From contig CM044316.1 in assembly GCA_024291935.2 (NCBI GenBank), forward strand, positions 70,758,501 through 70,822,500: a stretch of 64,000 nucleotides of DNA, read 5' to 3'. Positions 10,780-48,944 of this stretch are shown one piece after another. Below the pieces are notes generated by a model that ran no database searches, was not told where the DNA came from, and was given only the letters and a program-made list of their open reading frames with translations. The translations under genes were made by a program, and so were the position numbers. How positions within the stretch are numbered: position 1 is the stretch's first letter; every line of letters begins with the position of its first letter. This DNA is from Okapia johnstoni. Taxonomy: Eukaryota; Chordata; Mammalia; Artiodactyla; Giraffidae.

Positions 10780-10896
10780 CGCCAGCCAAGCATAGCTGGG
10801 CGGGACCGGGGAGGGCCGAAGGGGAGGGGTTCCGCTTCCGAGGGGGCTTATCGCTTCCGCTTCCGGCGACTGGGAGGTTAGGGTGCTGACGCGAGG
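10780..10896 (+). promoter_or_regulatory. RARS1: RARS1 core promoter, TATA-less, ETS motifs
   Basis: This GC-rich sequence just before the start codon carries ttccgcttccg near 10830 and tcgcttccgcttccggcg at 10851-10868. These are clustered GGAA (ETS) sites read in antisense. No TATA box is seen. The CpG island continues into intron 1 to about 11400. Clustered ETS sites and a CpG island are typical of housekeeping promoters. The transcription start is not fixed. Confidence 0.6.
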
Positions 10897-37730
<26,834 letters not shown>

Positions 37731-38015
37731 TCCTCCTAAGGTTTGAACACTGTGTGTTTTCACCAAAGTGGCCATTAGCATTGTTTGCTTTTTTACAATC
37801 ATGTGGATACAAAACAAGTAAAAAGAATTTATCAACTATCTATAGAACTTGTGGTTCTTTGTCTCTCACAACTAAACTTCTGAAAAGTACTTTCACTAAC
37901 TTTAATTAGATAAGGAATCCCATTTATTGAGCCCTAATGTAGTCCCCAAGAACACAACCTTCACTGCCATTTATTCTGGAGAAATAAATGCTTAGTATAC
38001 ATGAATGTTACTGCA
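37731..38015 (+). other. RARS1: RARS1 3' UTR
   Basis: A short 3' UTR to about 25 bases past AATAAA. No repeat is inserted. The end point is approximate. Confidence 0.75.
37983..37988 (+). terminator. RARS1: RARS1 poly(A) signal AATAAA
   Basis: Canonical hexamer 253 bases after the stop codon, followed by a T/G-rich stretch near 38005. Confidence 0.85.
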
Positions 38016-38099
38016 CCGTGCTTCTTCCAAGGGTCTCCATGCTCAGAGGAGCCTTAGATATGATCTTAATGAGTTATGACCATAGCTACCATTTACAAA

Positions 38100-38640
38100 C
38101 TGGTCTGTACAGAGCCCGTATCCACAGCATAAAGGATACCTTGAGAATAAATATCTAACCAAATAGAGAATAGCAATAAGAAGACAAGTTACGAAGAAGC
38201 CAAGCAGAAGTTCTAGAGGTGAAATTAAAGACTTGCTAGAGGGGTCCAACAGCAGATTTGAGCAGATAGAAAAAGGAACTTGAAGAGAGGCCATATTTAA
38301 ATTACACAGTCTGAGAAAGAATTACATCAGTGCTTGGAACGAAATTTTTAAAAAACGAAGAGACTAAGATGACCTTTAGGACACCATCAGCAGTACCAAC
38401 ATATATATAACAGGAGTCCCAGGTGAGAGGAGAGAAAGAAGCATAAAATGTTTGAAGAAATAATGGCTAAAAATTTCTCAAATTGGGTGAAACATTTTAA
38501 TGTACCTATAGAAGAAGTGTAGTAAACTCCAAGTAGGATAAAAACAAAGCCTTTTTAAAACACGATCTGTGGAGAGACAAATTGAAAACTTTGAAAGCAA
38601 CAAGAAAGAAACAAATCACAGTAATTATTTTTCTAGGAAC
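38100..38640 (+). mobile_element. L1 ORF1 relic
   Basis: Sense blocks such as gcagaagttctagagg, caacagcagatttgagcag and gaagaaataatggctaaaaa follow the L1 ORF1 order, with many breaks. Confidence 0.65.
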
Positions 38641-38669
38641 TGCCACATTTCCCACAGAAGCTCTTCCCA

Positions 38670-38805
38670 CCATTTCACATTCCCACCAACAGTGCACAAG
38701 GGTTCCAATTTTTCTATTTTTGTCAACACTTTCTGATAGTAGCCATCCTGTTGGGTGTGAGATGCTGTCACAGTTTTGATTTGCATTTTCCTAATTAGTT
38801 GACAT
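38670..38805 (-). mobile_element. L1 3' fragment
   Basis: cacattcccaccaacagtg to gatttgcattttcctaat is an antisense L1 piece between sense L1 pieces. Confidence 0.7.
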
Positions 38806-38819
38806 TTTGAAGACTGAAG

Positions 38820-39312
38820 GAAGGAAACAATAAAGACCAGACTGGAGAGGAATGAAATAGAGAATAGGAAAACAATAGAATCGAAAGAAAATTTGGTTCT
38901 AAAGATCGGCAAAATTGACAAACGTTTATAGCTAAACTGGTAAGAAAAAGCTCAAATCACTAAAATCAGAAATGAAAGTGGGGCTATTACTACTAACCTG
39001 ACATTATAAGATGTATTATAACTGTACATGGTCTAGTTGCATCCAAAAAAAATTATAGACAGCCTAGGTGAAATTTAAAAAATCTGGAAACACAAAATAC
39101 CAAAGCTGATTGAAGAAGAAATAGAAAATCTGAACAGACCTAAAACAAGTAAAGAGATTGAGTCAATTACACCAAAAAAAATTCCAATAAAATTCCAGGA
39201 TCAGGTGACTTCTCTGATAAAAAGAATTAACATCAGTTCTCAAACTCTTCCAAAAAATGAAGAATCACTACCTAACTCATTCTATAAGGCCAGAAGGCCA
39301 ATATCACCGTGA
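38820..39312 (+). mobile_element. L1 ORF2 relic, left part
   Basis: aaataccaaagctgat, ctgaacagacctaaaacaag, attccaggatcaggtgac and agaaggccaatatcac are L1 ORF2 blocks in sense order. The element resumes at 39713 after two SINEs. Confidence 0.75.
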
Positions 39313-39482
39313 TGTTTAGTTGTTCAGTCATGTCTGATTCTTTGTGACCCCATGGGATTTTCCAGGCAAAAATTCTGCATTGGGTTGCCATTTCCTTCTC
39401 CAGGGAATCCTCTTGACCTAGGAATCAAACCTGGATCTCCTGCATTGTCAGGCAGATTCTTTATACCACTCAGTATCAAGGC
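39313..39482 (-). mobile_element. Bov-tA SINE, diverged
   Basis: Antisense: tgttcagtcatgtctgattc to the box cctggatctcctgcattg. Inserted in L1. Confidence 0.85.
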
Positions 39483-39483
39483 C

Positions 39484-39700
39484 TTCCCAGGTGGCACTAG
39501 TGGTAAAGAACCTGCCTGCCAGTGCAGGAGATGTAAGAAACTTGGGTTCAGTCTCTGGGTTGGGACGATCCCCTGGAGAAGGAAATGGCAACCCACTCCA
39601 GTATACTTGCCTGAAGAACCCCAAGGACAGAGGAGCCTGGTGGGCTACGGTCCGTAAGTTCGCAGAGCCTGACAGGACTGAAGCAACTTAGCACGCACGC
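39484..39700 (+). mobile_element. Bov-tA SINE
   Basis: A sense copy directly beside the antisense one, giving an inverted SINE pair with almost no spacer. The tail holds gcacgcacgcgtgcg. Confidence 0.87.
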
Positions 39701-39712
39701 GTGCGCCCTGAT

Positions 39713-39825
39713 ACCGAAGCCAAAAACATGGCAAGAGAAGCATAGATCAATATCCCTTCTGAATACAGATGAAAAAGAAAACCTCAAAAGTACTAGAAAT
39801 CAAATTGAACAATTTTAAAAGAATT
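39713..39825 (+). mobile_element. L1 ORF2 relic, right part
   Basis: Continues the L1 broken by the SINE pair: accgaagccaaaaacatgg, gatcaatatcccttctga. Confidence 0.7.
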
Positions 39826-39837
39826 ATGAGCAAATGA

Positions 39838-41345
39838 GGGGCTCCAATCAGGATGGCAGAGTAGCAGGACATGGAACTCTCCTCCCACAAATACATCGAA
39901 AATACAGTTACAAATGGATTCTTACAAACACCTACTGAACACCAATGAAGTCCTCAAACACCTGAAAGGATGAGAAAGATCTCCACATAACTGGGTAGGA
40001 AGCAAGGAGGTGGGAGGAGAGAGGAAGTGGGAGGGAGTTGAAGAAAGGAAAAGTTCCCACACCCTAGGAAGACCCCTCACCTGTGGAGAGAGAGCTGGGA
40101 CAGAAAAGGAGCTTCAGTGGCTCACAGGAGGGCGTGGTAGTTTGAGGCAGAACAGACAGAGGTGGTCTGTGCCACCACCCTGTGACCCCAGCCTAACACG
40201 TGCATCCGCTGGTATAGGCACGGGCTGGAAAACAGGATGGAGAGGACAGACCTGGGGAGAGGACTGGTGCTGGCTGCTTGGAGACATCCTGAAGGGGCTG
40301 GATGGAGTATGGTACAGCTGACCGCAACCAGGGGTAGAAGCCCGCCCACCACAGAAGTGACGCTCCATTGTTAAGGGGCCCATTAGAGCCTTTTTATCCA
40401 CACGTCAGCCCCCTCCGCCTTGGGCTCCAGGAGCGTGTGCCCCCCTGGGCAGGCTTGCAGGTCCCAGCTCACCACCTCGGGAGCTGACGCCAGTGGGTTG
40501 CCCACGTGCAGAGGTGGGGTGGAAAGCACAGCTGAACACAGAGGGCCTGAGGGACATCCTAACAGAGTGGGTGTCCCGAAGCTGTGGGTTTTGCGGGTGC
40601 CTGCACAAGGGGGATGGGCCAGGCCAGGATCTAAGCTGTAGGCTCCCACGTCAGGTCCAGGTGTGGGGCTTCTGCAGTCCTGGGAGACTGAGAGACACCA
40701 GGGCTGATTGCCGACACATCCGTGGCTGAGGAGGGGCGGAGGGCAGTACCCACGACAGGGAACTTTGTGCGGGAAAGGTGACACAACAGACCACACTCCC
40801 CGGTGAACAGCTCCACAGAGGAATACTCTGCAGCTCCCCTCCCGGTGGGAATGCTCCCATCCCGTCTACCTCACACCACAGCTCAGAAACCTATCTGGGG
40901 ACGTCTGCTCCAACAACTAAAGAGCAGACCCTGCCCCTAAGAGGGCAGTGACAACTACAGGGCAAAGAGAAGGCCCTGCTCCACAACCAGGGCGGGGTCT
41001 GGTCAGTCACACCTCCCATCAAGGGGATTAACAGCCGGCCCACACTAAAGGTGGCAGCCATCCATTCCAAAACGGCCCTCACACCCAAAATATTAAACGT
41101 ACGCAGGCTACACAGGGATGTTCCCACATGAGCATAGACCTCCAAGACCACAGTAGATAACTGTTTTTCATAAACTCATAGAGCAAGAGAAATACAAGTA
41201 AAATGAAAAAGCAGAGGAACCTTTCCCAAATATAAAAGATCAGGAGAATTTCCCTGAAGGAACAAACAATGAAACAGACCTCTTAAGCTTAATAGACACT
41301 GAGTTCAAAAAGGGGATAAAGAAAATACTGAAGGAATTAAGAAAG
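39838..41345 (+). mobile_element. L1 5' UTR and start of ORF1
   Basis: The start ggatggcagagtagcaggac, with ctcctcccacaaatacatcg, is the 5' end of a bovid-type L1. The 5' UTR is CpG-rich with long chance frames. The ORF1 start region (caatgaaacagacctctta) follows, then a BovB piece cuts it off. Frames here are repeat-derived. Confidence 0.75.
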
Positions 41346-41349
41346 GCTA

Positions 41350-41505
41350 TTGGGAGAAATTTGCGTGAAATGCCCCCTTGGTATCTCCAATTTTCTTGAA
41401 GAGATCTCTAGTCTTTCCCATTCTATTATTTCCCTGTATTTCTTTGCATGGTCACTTAAGAGGGCTTCCTGATCTCTCCTTGCTATTCTCTGGAAGATTA
41501 CTGTA
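41350..41505 (-). mobile_element. BovB internal fragment
   Basis: Antisense BovB segment from just before its reverse transcriptase. It includes tcttgaagagatctctagtc and ctccttgctattctctgg, and ends where L1 sequence begins. Confidence 0.8.
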
Positions 41506-42511
41506 AAAAGGAACTAGAAACTATAAGGAGGAACTAGGAAAAATTAGAAAATTTATCAGGAGCAAATGAGACTATCCAGGAATGTAAGGATGGTTCAACA
41601 TTTGAAAACAAAGTATACATCATAGTGATCAATTGAGAGTGTGGGGAAACCCCACATGAGTATATCAATAGACCGGGAACAAGACAGGGAAAATTGCTTT
41701 GGTCTGAAGCTCTAGCCAGGACAGTTAGGCAAGAAAAAGAACTAAAGGACATTCAGATTAGAAAGGAGAGGTAAAATTCTCTTTTCACAGATTACATGAT
41801 TTTATATATTTTAAAAAAATCCCTAAAGAATACATACACATATATACAAAGACAACCAATAGAGCTAGTAAAAGCAACAAGGTTGCAGGACACGAAGTCA
41901 AAGTACAAAAATTAGTTGTATTCCTATTTCATTTGTTGTATTGCTTACAACAAACAATACAAAAATTAAGAAATCCATTTACAATATCATCAAAAATAAT
42001 AAAATAATTAGGAATACATTTAGCCAAGGGAGTGTAAGACCTGTACACTGAATTAAACTACAAAACATGGAAAGAAATTTTTAAAATGTCTAAATAAATG
42101 GAACGACATTTCATAGTCATGGTTTGGAAGACTTATTGTTAAGATGGCATTACTTCCCCAATTAATCTACAGATTCAGCCTATTCATGATCAGTAGAATC
42201 CTAGCTAACTCCTTGGAGAATCTGACAAGCTGATCCTAAAGTTCATATGATAAAGAGACCCTGATTAGACAAAACCTTGAAAAAGAACAGTTGGAGAACT
42301 CACAATTCCCAATTTCAAAACTTACTACAAATTAACGGTAAACAAAACAACATGGGACTGGTGTTAAGGACAGACACAGATCAACGGAATCGAACTGAGT
42401 CCAGAAATAAACCCATATTCTACGGTTAATTGATTTTTCAACAAGTGTACTAAGACCATACAGTGGAGAAAAGACATCTTTTCAATAAATGGTGCTGGAA
42501 TAACTAGTTTG
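41506..42511 (+). mobile_element. L1 ORF2 relic
   Basis: aaggatggttcaacatttg, aaggttgcaggacacgaag and cctgattagacaaaacc are ORF2 blocks in sense order, full of stops. Confidence 0.75.
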
Positions 42512-42661
42512 TTCTTGTTGTTCAATCACTAAGTCATGTCCAACTCTTTGTGACCTCATGGACCGCAGCATGCCAGGCTCCTCCGTCCTCCACTGTCTCC
42601 CAGAGTTTGCTCAGATTCATGTCCATTGAGTCAATGATGCTACCTAACCATCTTATCCTCA
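42512..42661 (-). mobile_element. BovB 3' end fragment
   Basis: Antisense, from ttgttcaatcactaagtc to ctaaccatcttatcctc. It is inserted between L1 pieces. Confidence 0.82.
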
Positions 42662-43125
42662 AACAGTTAAATGTAGAAATACCATACAATAATGCTCCTA
42701 GGTATATATTCAAGAGACCTGAAAACATGCTCACTCAAGAACTTGTATACATGTTCATAGCACTGCAGCACTATTCAATATTCATAATAGATAAAAGTAG
42801 AAACACTCACGTGTCTATCAACTGATGAATACATAAATAAAATGTGGTAATCTATACAATGAAATATTATTTAACCATAAAAGGGAATGAAATACTGATA
42901 CATGCCACAAGATGGAGAAACCATTATTGAAATGAAAGAAGCCAGACACAAATTGTATGATTACATTTATATTAAATGTCCAGAAGAGGCAAATTCAGAG
43001 ACAGAAAGGAGATTAGTGGTTGCCAGGGTCTAAAAACAGGGAAAATGGGAAGTGGCTGTTTAGTGGATATATACTTTCTTTATAGGGTGATAAAAATGTA
43101 TTGAATTTAGGTGGTGGCAATGGTC
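42662..43125 (+). mobile_element. L1 3' end relic
   Basis: Sense L1 blocks: gtagaaataccatacaataa, aatggggaatacataaataa-like, gaaatattatttaaccata, and attagtggttgccaggg. Confidence 0.72.
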
Positions 43126-43130
43126 ACTTT

Positions 43131-43216
43131 AAGAGCTCTCTACTCTTTCCCTTTCTTTTTTTTTTTTTTACTCTCTCTTTTCCTTTCTAAGAGCTCTCTA
43201 GTCTTTCCCTTTCTGT
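43131..43216 (+). repeat. 59-bp-spaced duplication of a BovB end
   Basis: aagagctctctactctttcc (43131) and aagagctctctagtctttcc (43190) are 59 bp apart, with T- and CT-rich filler between. Confidence 0.75.
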
Positions 43217-43311
43217 AGTTTTCCTCTATTGCATTGCATTGTTCATTGAAGAAGGCCTTCTTGTCTCTCCTTGCTATTCTCTGGAACTCTGCATTTAGTT
43301 GGGTGTACCTT
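43190..43311 (-). mobile_element. BovB inverted 5' segment
   Basis: Antisense piece that in BovB lies directly upstream of the sense part starting at 43312. Both end in the same ctcttcaag region, so the element has an inverted 5' end. Confidence 0.82.
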
Positions 43312-44982
43312 TCTCTTCAAGAAAATTGGAAATATCAAAGGAAAATTTCATCCAGAGATGGGCATAATAAAGGACAGAAACAGTAAAGACCTATTAGAAG
43401 CAGAAGAGATCAAGAAGAGATGGAAAGAATACACAGAAGAACTGTACAAAAAAGATCTCAGTGACCCGGATAACCACGACGGTGTGGCCACTCACCTACA
43501 GCCAGACATTCTGGAGTATGAAGTCAAGTGAACCTTAGGAAGCACTGCTGTCAATAAAGCTAGTGGAGGTGATGGAATTCCAGCAGAGCTATTTAAAATC
43601 CTAAAAGATGACTATCAAGGTGCTGCACTCGATATGTCAGCAAATATGGAAAACCCAGCAGTAGCCACAGGACTGGAAAAGGTCAGTCCTCATCCCAATT
43701 CCAAAGAAGGGTAGTAGTAAAGAATGTTCAAACCACCAGACAACTGCACTCATCTCCCAAGCTAACAAGGTAATGCTCAAAATCCTTCAAGCTAGGCTTC
43801 AGCATTACATGAACTGAGAGCTTCCAGATGTCCAAGCTGGGTTTAGAAAAGGCAAAGGCACCAGAGATCAAATTGCCAACATTCACTGGATAACAGAGAA
43901 AGCAAGGGAATTCCAGAAAAACATCTATCTCTGTTTCATTAACTATGCTAAAGCCTTTGACTGTGTGGATCATAACAACCCGTGGAAAACCCTTAAAGAG
44001 ACAGGAATACCAGACCATCTTACTGTCTCCTGAGAAACCTATATGTGGGTCAAAAAGCAACAGTTAGAACCCTGTATGGAACAACTGACTGGTTCAGGAC
44101 TGAGACAGGAGTATTACAAGGCTTTTATTGTCAGCCTGTTTATTTAACTTATACACAGAGCACATCACACGAAATGCCAGGCTGTGAGTTTCAAGCTGGA
44201 ATCAAGATTGCTGGGAGAAACATCGACAACCTCAGACATGTGGATGATACTACTCTAATGGCAGAAAGTGAAAAAGAACTAAAGAACCTCCTGATGAGGG
44301 TGAAGGAGGAGGATGAAAAAGCCAGCTTAAAGCTAAATATTAAAAAAACTAACATCATGGCATCCAGCCCCATTACTTCATGGCAAATAGAAGGGGAAAA
44401 GGTAGAAGCAGTGACAGATTTCCTCTTCGTGGGCTCTAAAATCACTGCAGATGGTGACTGCAGCCTTGAAATTAGAAGACGATTACTTCTTGGCAGGAAA
44501 ACTATGACAAACCTAGACAGTGTGTTAAAAAGCCACTCTGCCAACAAAGGTCTGTATAGTCAAGGCTACAGTCTCTCCAGAAGTCACACACGGTTGTGAG
44601 AGCTGGATCACAAAGAAGGCAGAGTGCTGAAGAATTGAGGCTTACAAACTGTGGTGCTGGAGAAGACTCCTTAGAGTTGCTTGAACAGCAAGGAGATCAA
44701 ACCAGTCAATCTTAAAGGAAATCAATCCTGAATACTCACTGGAAGGGCTGATGCTGAGGCTGAAGGTCCAATACTTTGGTCACCTAACGCAAACAGCTGA
44801 CTCATTGAAAAAGACCCTGATGCTGGGAAAGACTGAAGGCAGGAGGAGAAGAGGGTGACAGAGGATAAGATGGTTGGATGGCATTACTGATGCAATGGAC
44901 ATGAACTGGGGCAAATTCTGGGAGATGCTGAGGGACAGGGAGGCCTGGAGTGCTGCAGTCTACGGGGTCACAAAGAGTCAGA
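43312..44982 (+). mobile_element. BovB (RTE) LINE, reverse transcriptase part
   Basis: The longest BovB in the window. A decayed ORF2 runs from aagaaaattggaaatatc over the polymerase domain to the 3' region. The catalytic YADD is replaced by HVDD (at about 44237-44248), and in-frame stops occur (for example after 43529). The 3' end is cut at cagacac near 44982. It is inactive. BovB is the family known to have passed horizontally between reptiles and ruminants. Confidence 0.93.
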
Positions 44983-44989
44983 CACTTTT

Positions 44990-45116
44990 CTCTAGAGAAA
45001 AGTCCATGCAGCAACAAAGAACCAGCACAGCCAAAAATGAATAAATAAAATTATATATTAAAAAAAGAAGCTATTACACAGAAGAATATTATTCAGCCAT
45101 TAAAAAGGAACTCTCT
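44990..45116 (+). mobile_element. CHR tail remnant and L1 scrap
   Basis: gcaacaaagaaccagcacag with an A-rich tail is the end of a CHR SINE. acagaagaatattattcagc is an L1 3' piece continued at 45521. Confidence 0.65.
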
Positions 45117-45520
45117 GGGGGGACTTCCCTGGTAGTCCAGTGGTTGAGAGTCCGCCTTTCAATGCAAGGGACATGGATTTGATCCGTGGGCTTCCCTGGT
45201 AGCTCAGCTGGTAAAGAATCTGACTGCAATGTGGGAGACCTGGGTTCGATTCCTGGGTTGGGCAAATGCCCTGAAGAAGGGAACGGCTACCCACTCCAAT
45301 ATTCTGGCCTAGAGAATTCCATGGACTGTATACAGGGGGTCACAAAGAGTTGGACATGACTGAGCGACTTTCACTTTTCACTTTCAGGGAACTAAGATCC
45401 CACATGCAGCAGAGCGACTAAGCTTCCGAGCCACAGCTAGAGGGTCCATGGGCTGCAATGATCCCCTGTGCTGCGACTAAAACCTGATTCAGTCAAATAA
45501 ATTAATTTTTAAAAAAAACC
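45117..45520 (+). mobile_element. CHR SINE split by a Bov-tA
   Basis: The CHR head is at 45117-45187 (ggacttccctggtagtccag). The rest resumes at 45387 (gggaactaagatcccacatg) and runs to an A-rich tail. Confidence 0.88.
45188..45386 (+). mobile_element. Bov-tA SINE inside a CHR SINE
   Basis: Complete Bov-tA (gggcttccctggtagctcag to ttttcactttca) between the two halves of the CHR SINE. Confidence 0.9.
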
Positions 45521-46165
45521 AAGGAACCCTTGGTTGACATATAATCCAGCAGTCTCACTCCTGGGCCTATATCTAGACATTATAATTGGAAAAGATACGT
45601 GCATCCCTATGTTCACAGCAGCACTGTTCATAACAGCCAAGACACGGAAGCAAACTAAATGTCCACTGATGGAGGAGTGGATAAAGATGTGCAATGGAAT
45701 ACCACTCAGACATAAAAAGAATGAAATAATGCCACTTACCGCAACACGGAGGGACTCAGACATTATCATACCGAGTGAAATAAGTCAGAAAGAGAAAGAC
45801 AAATACCATATGATATCACTTATCTGTGGAATCTAATGTATGACACAAACAAGCCTATCTACAAACAGAAACACTCACACAGACATAGCGAACAGGCTTG
45901 TAGTTGCCAAGGTGGGTGGGGGGGGGTGGGGTAGGGAAGGATTGGGAGTTTGGGATTAGAAGATGCAAACTATTGTATATAGGATGGATAAATAACAAGC
46001 TCCTACTGTATGGCACAGGGAACTACATTTAATACCCTATGATATAGCATAATAGGAAAGAATATGAAAAAGAATGTATATATGTATAACTGAATTACCT
46101 TGCTATATAGCAGAAATCAACACAACATTGTAAATCAACTACACTTCAATAAAATAAACTGAAAG
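45521..46165 (+). mobile_element. L1 3' end with poly(A)
   Basis: Sense L1 3' end: aacagccaagacacgg, caataaaataaactg and an A-rich end at 46160. The usual polypurine G-tract is at 45908-45932. Confidence 0.9.
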
Positions 46166-47525
46166 AAAAAAAAAGAGGTGCCAGAGAGCTTATTTTCCCT
46201 CCCTACCAGCTAAGCACACAGTGAGAAGGTGGTCATTTACAAGCCAGAAACAGACAGCTCTCTTTCTGGTGGTCGACCAGAAACCGACCATCAAACACAC
46301 TGGCACCCTCATCTTGGACTTCCAGACTCCAGAACTGTGAGAAAACTTGCTTCTCTGGAATAACACTGAACAAGCTTTTTGAGAATTTCTCGAGTGTCAG
46401 TCACTAATTCCATAGGGGGAACGGAGTGAGAGATGAAGCACTTCACCCAGTAAGGTAGTGAGCAAACATCAATGGAATCCCAACTAAGGGAACTGAACCA
46501 TTCTCCAAGGCCCAGAGACTAAAAAAAGAGACAGTTCTCTTTTTTACTTAACATGCTATATTAGATATGTGGTTGGGAATTGAGTACTACTTTGGGTTTT
46601 AGTCATATGCTAGTAAAAAGGTATTACATTTTACCTTGAAGAACACATTTATATATATGTACACCGAACAGTAAATTTTGTCTGTGATGTTTTGTAGGTA
46701 CACTGATCCAGGTGTGCCAGATTGACATTCTGCAGTAGATACCTATGGCCAAAAGATTTCCTGTTCACCAATGACCCCACCCACCAGTTAGACAGGGCAT
46801 GTCCTGGCCGACGGGCTGTGAGAAGAAGTGATTGTGTGAAGCCCTGGGACACAACACAGAAAAAGGGAAGTGAGTTCTCCATGTCATGTCTTCCCTTGTG
46901 GTAATGTGGTAATAATGGGAACCCTCTTGTTTCTCATGTTACAGCCACAAGATGTTGGTGCTGAGCCTCTCAAGTGACTTTGTAGAACAAAGCTTCCATA
47001 GATCTTCAATGGACGTGAAATGCAGGCAAGTAGGAAATGTTGTATTAATCCACTGATATTTGGGGGTTGTAATATGTTATAGCATCATAGCCCAGTCCAT
47101 GGCCACCACATACAGCTGCAGCTGTCTCTGGAGGGTAGAGACGGAAATCCCTGGAGTCGCTCTTGGAAGTCAACCATGGCTTCTAGAAGCCTCTTCAGGT
47201 GTGAACACTTAAGTACCAATGAGACTGGGGATGGGGCTGCACAACCTTCCAGCTGGTTTTACCTCAATCATGACTAGCCATCCTTAGGCAATTCTTTGTA
47301 ATGTTGTGTGACAGAAATAGAGCAAATTTCCTCATATATCTTGCTAAGGCTATGGGTAGGACTGATGAACTCCATGTTACCACTGAAGATATAATTATGA
47401 ACATCATTAGAGGGCACACATGATGGAATAATACATCAATTGTAAGCAAAAGGTGAAGCGACTATAGTTGTTCTTCTTGGCTACCAGAGAGAAGTGTCTG
47501 GATCACAATGTCGACTTATCCCTTT
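46166..47525. other. Intergenic, unresolved
   Basis: cttggacttccagactccagaactgtgag near 46320 looks like the end of an old mammalian repeat. The rest (46400-47525) shows no gene, no clear repeat and no splice-supported frame. Confidence 0.4.
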
Positions 47526-47526
47526 A

Positions 47527-47788
47527 AGAAACTTCTGGGACTTCCCTGGTGATCCAGTGGTTAGAAACCTGCCTGCCAGTGCAGGGGACATGGGTTCAAT
47601 CCCTGGTTAGGGAATATCCCACATGCCTCAGAACAACTAACCCCATGGACTACAACTACTGAAACCATGCGCTGTGGAGCCCATGCGACCACTGCGAGAG
47701 AAAGCCTGGACACAAAGCCTGGACACAGCAATGAAGACCCAGTGCAGCCAGAGATCAAACTACATAATAAAAAGAAAGAAATTTCTGG
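47527..47788 (+). mobile_element. CHR-type SINE, long form
   Basis: Head gggacttccctggtgatccag and tail aataaaaagaaagaaa. The block agcctggacacaa is present twice near 47705-47725. Confidence 0.88.
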
Positions 47789-48524
47789 AGCAGATAAGAC
47801 CCACTACTACAGAACCTTTGGAAGTGAGACAGAGTTTAATATTATCAGTGGCCCCAGATGAAATTTGAGTGGCAGAACTATTTTTTTGTTTTTTTGACCC
47901 CTCAATCTCCTTATGATGCCAGTGCTTGTCAGGAGTCCCTGCCTTGGTTGCATTCTGGGGTCATGCCCAGGAGAAGTGGAACATGTCCCACTGGGCTGGA
48001 AGTCTTGCTGGTGATGGGTGCTCTTAGGCTAGAGCATCCCAACAGAGAGCCTGTAACAACAGAGGGAGGCAATGCAAGGTAGGACTCAAAGCCAGGAGGC
48101 AGAAAAGATCTCTGTGGGAGTCATCAAATATCACGCTGGGGAAGGCTGACTCTGACCAGAAGCAAGATGTGAAAACTTGGTTTGTAACATTTGCGAAGCT
48201 GTCAACAGCAATGAGGCAGTGGGGAAAAGCCTGAAAAAGCCACCTTAGGCTTGCATACCTTAAGGGAGAGTAGTGCTAGAACCGGCAGCTGATTATTAAA
48301 CATGTTATCAGTAATGTAAAGAAACTAGTGGGCAACTAAGGGAAGGGGTAGGAAGATAGCTGGAGAAACTATCACTGCTTCAACTCCTGGTATGAATCTA
48401 GGGGGAATGGTGGGCCACCAAAACTTGGGGAAATAGGCACCCCGGCAAGTTGGCACACTCCTATGGCTAGCTTAGAGTAATTTCTCCCCAAGAACAACTC
48501 TAAAGGCATGAAGATGTTGCTCAT
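47789..48524. other. Intergenic, nothing recognised
   Basis: No gene, repeat or regulatory signal that I can support. Confidence 0.4.
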
Positions 48525-48840
48525 TAGATTTATTTTGGCTGTGCTGACTCTTTGTTGCTATGAGGGTTTTTCTCCAGTTGTGGGGAGAGGGGCTACTCTC
48601 TAGGTGCTATGCACGGGCTTCTCACTGTGGTGGCCTCTCTTGTTGTGGAGCATGGGCTCTGGGGCTTGCAGGCTTCAGCAGTTGCGACAGGCAGTTTCAG
48701 TAGCTGTGTTTCCTGGGCTCTAGTGGCTCACAGGCTTAGCTGCTCTGGGGTGTCTGGGATCTTCCCAAACCAGGGATCGAACCCATGTCTCCTGCATCGC
48801 CAAGCAGATTCTTTACCACTGAGCCACCAGGGAAGCCCAA
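48525..48840 (-). mobile_element. CHR-type SINE, long form
   Basis: Antisense: tattttggctgtgctgactc to the inverted head gagccaccagggaagccc. Confidence 0.88.
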
Positions 48841-48944
48841 ATCATTAGATTTAGAATTTACTGTAATCACAAGCCACTCCTCCCAGTTGATTTCATTTAG
48901 TGGACTCACGTGGGAATGCATGAATTGCTTGAGAGTATCACTTC

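Noticed and set aside
40010..41151. Cluster of 60-140 codon frames near 40-41 kb
   Set aside because: They fall in an L1 5' UTR, which is GC-rich and repeat-derived. No splice or homology support.
44045..44599. 184-codon frame with reverse transcriptase similarity
   Set aside because: It is part of a dead BovB. The catalytic YADD has become HVDD and the frame is broken on both sides. It is listed as a mobile element and not a gene.
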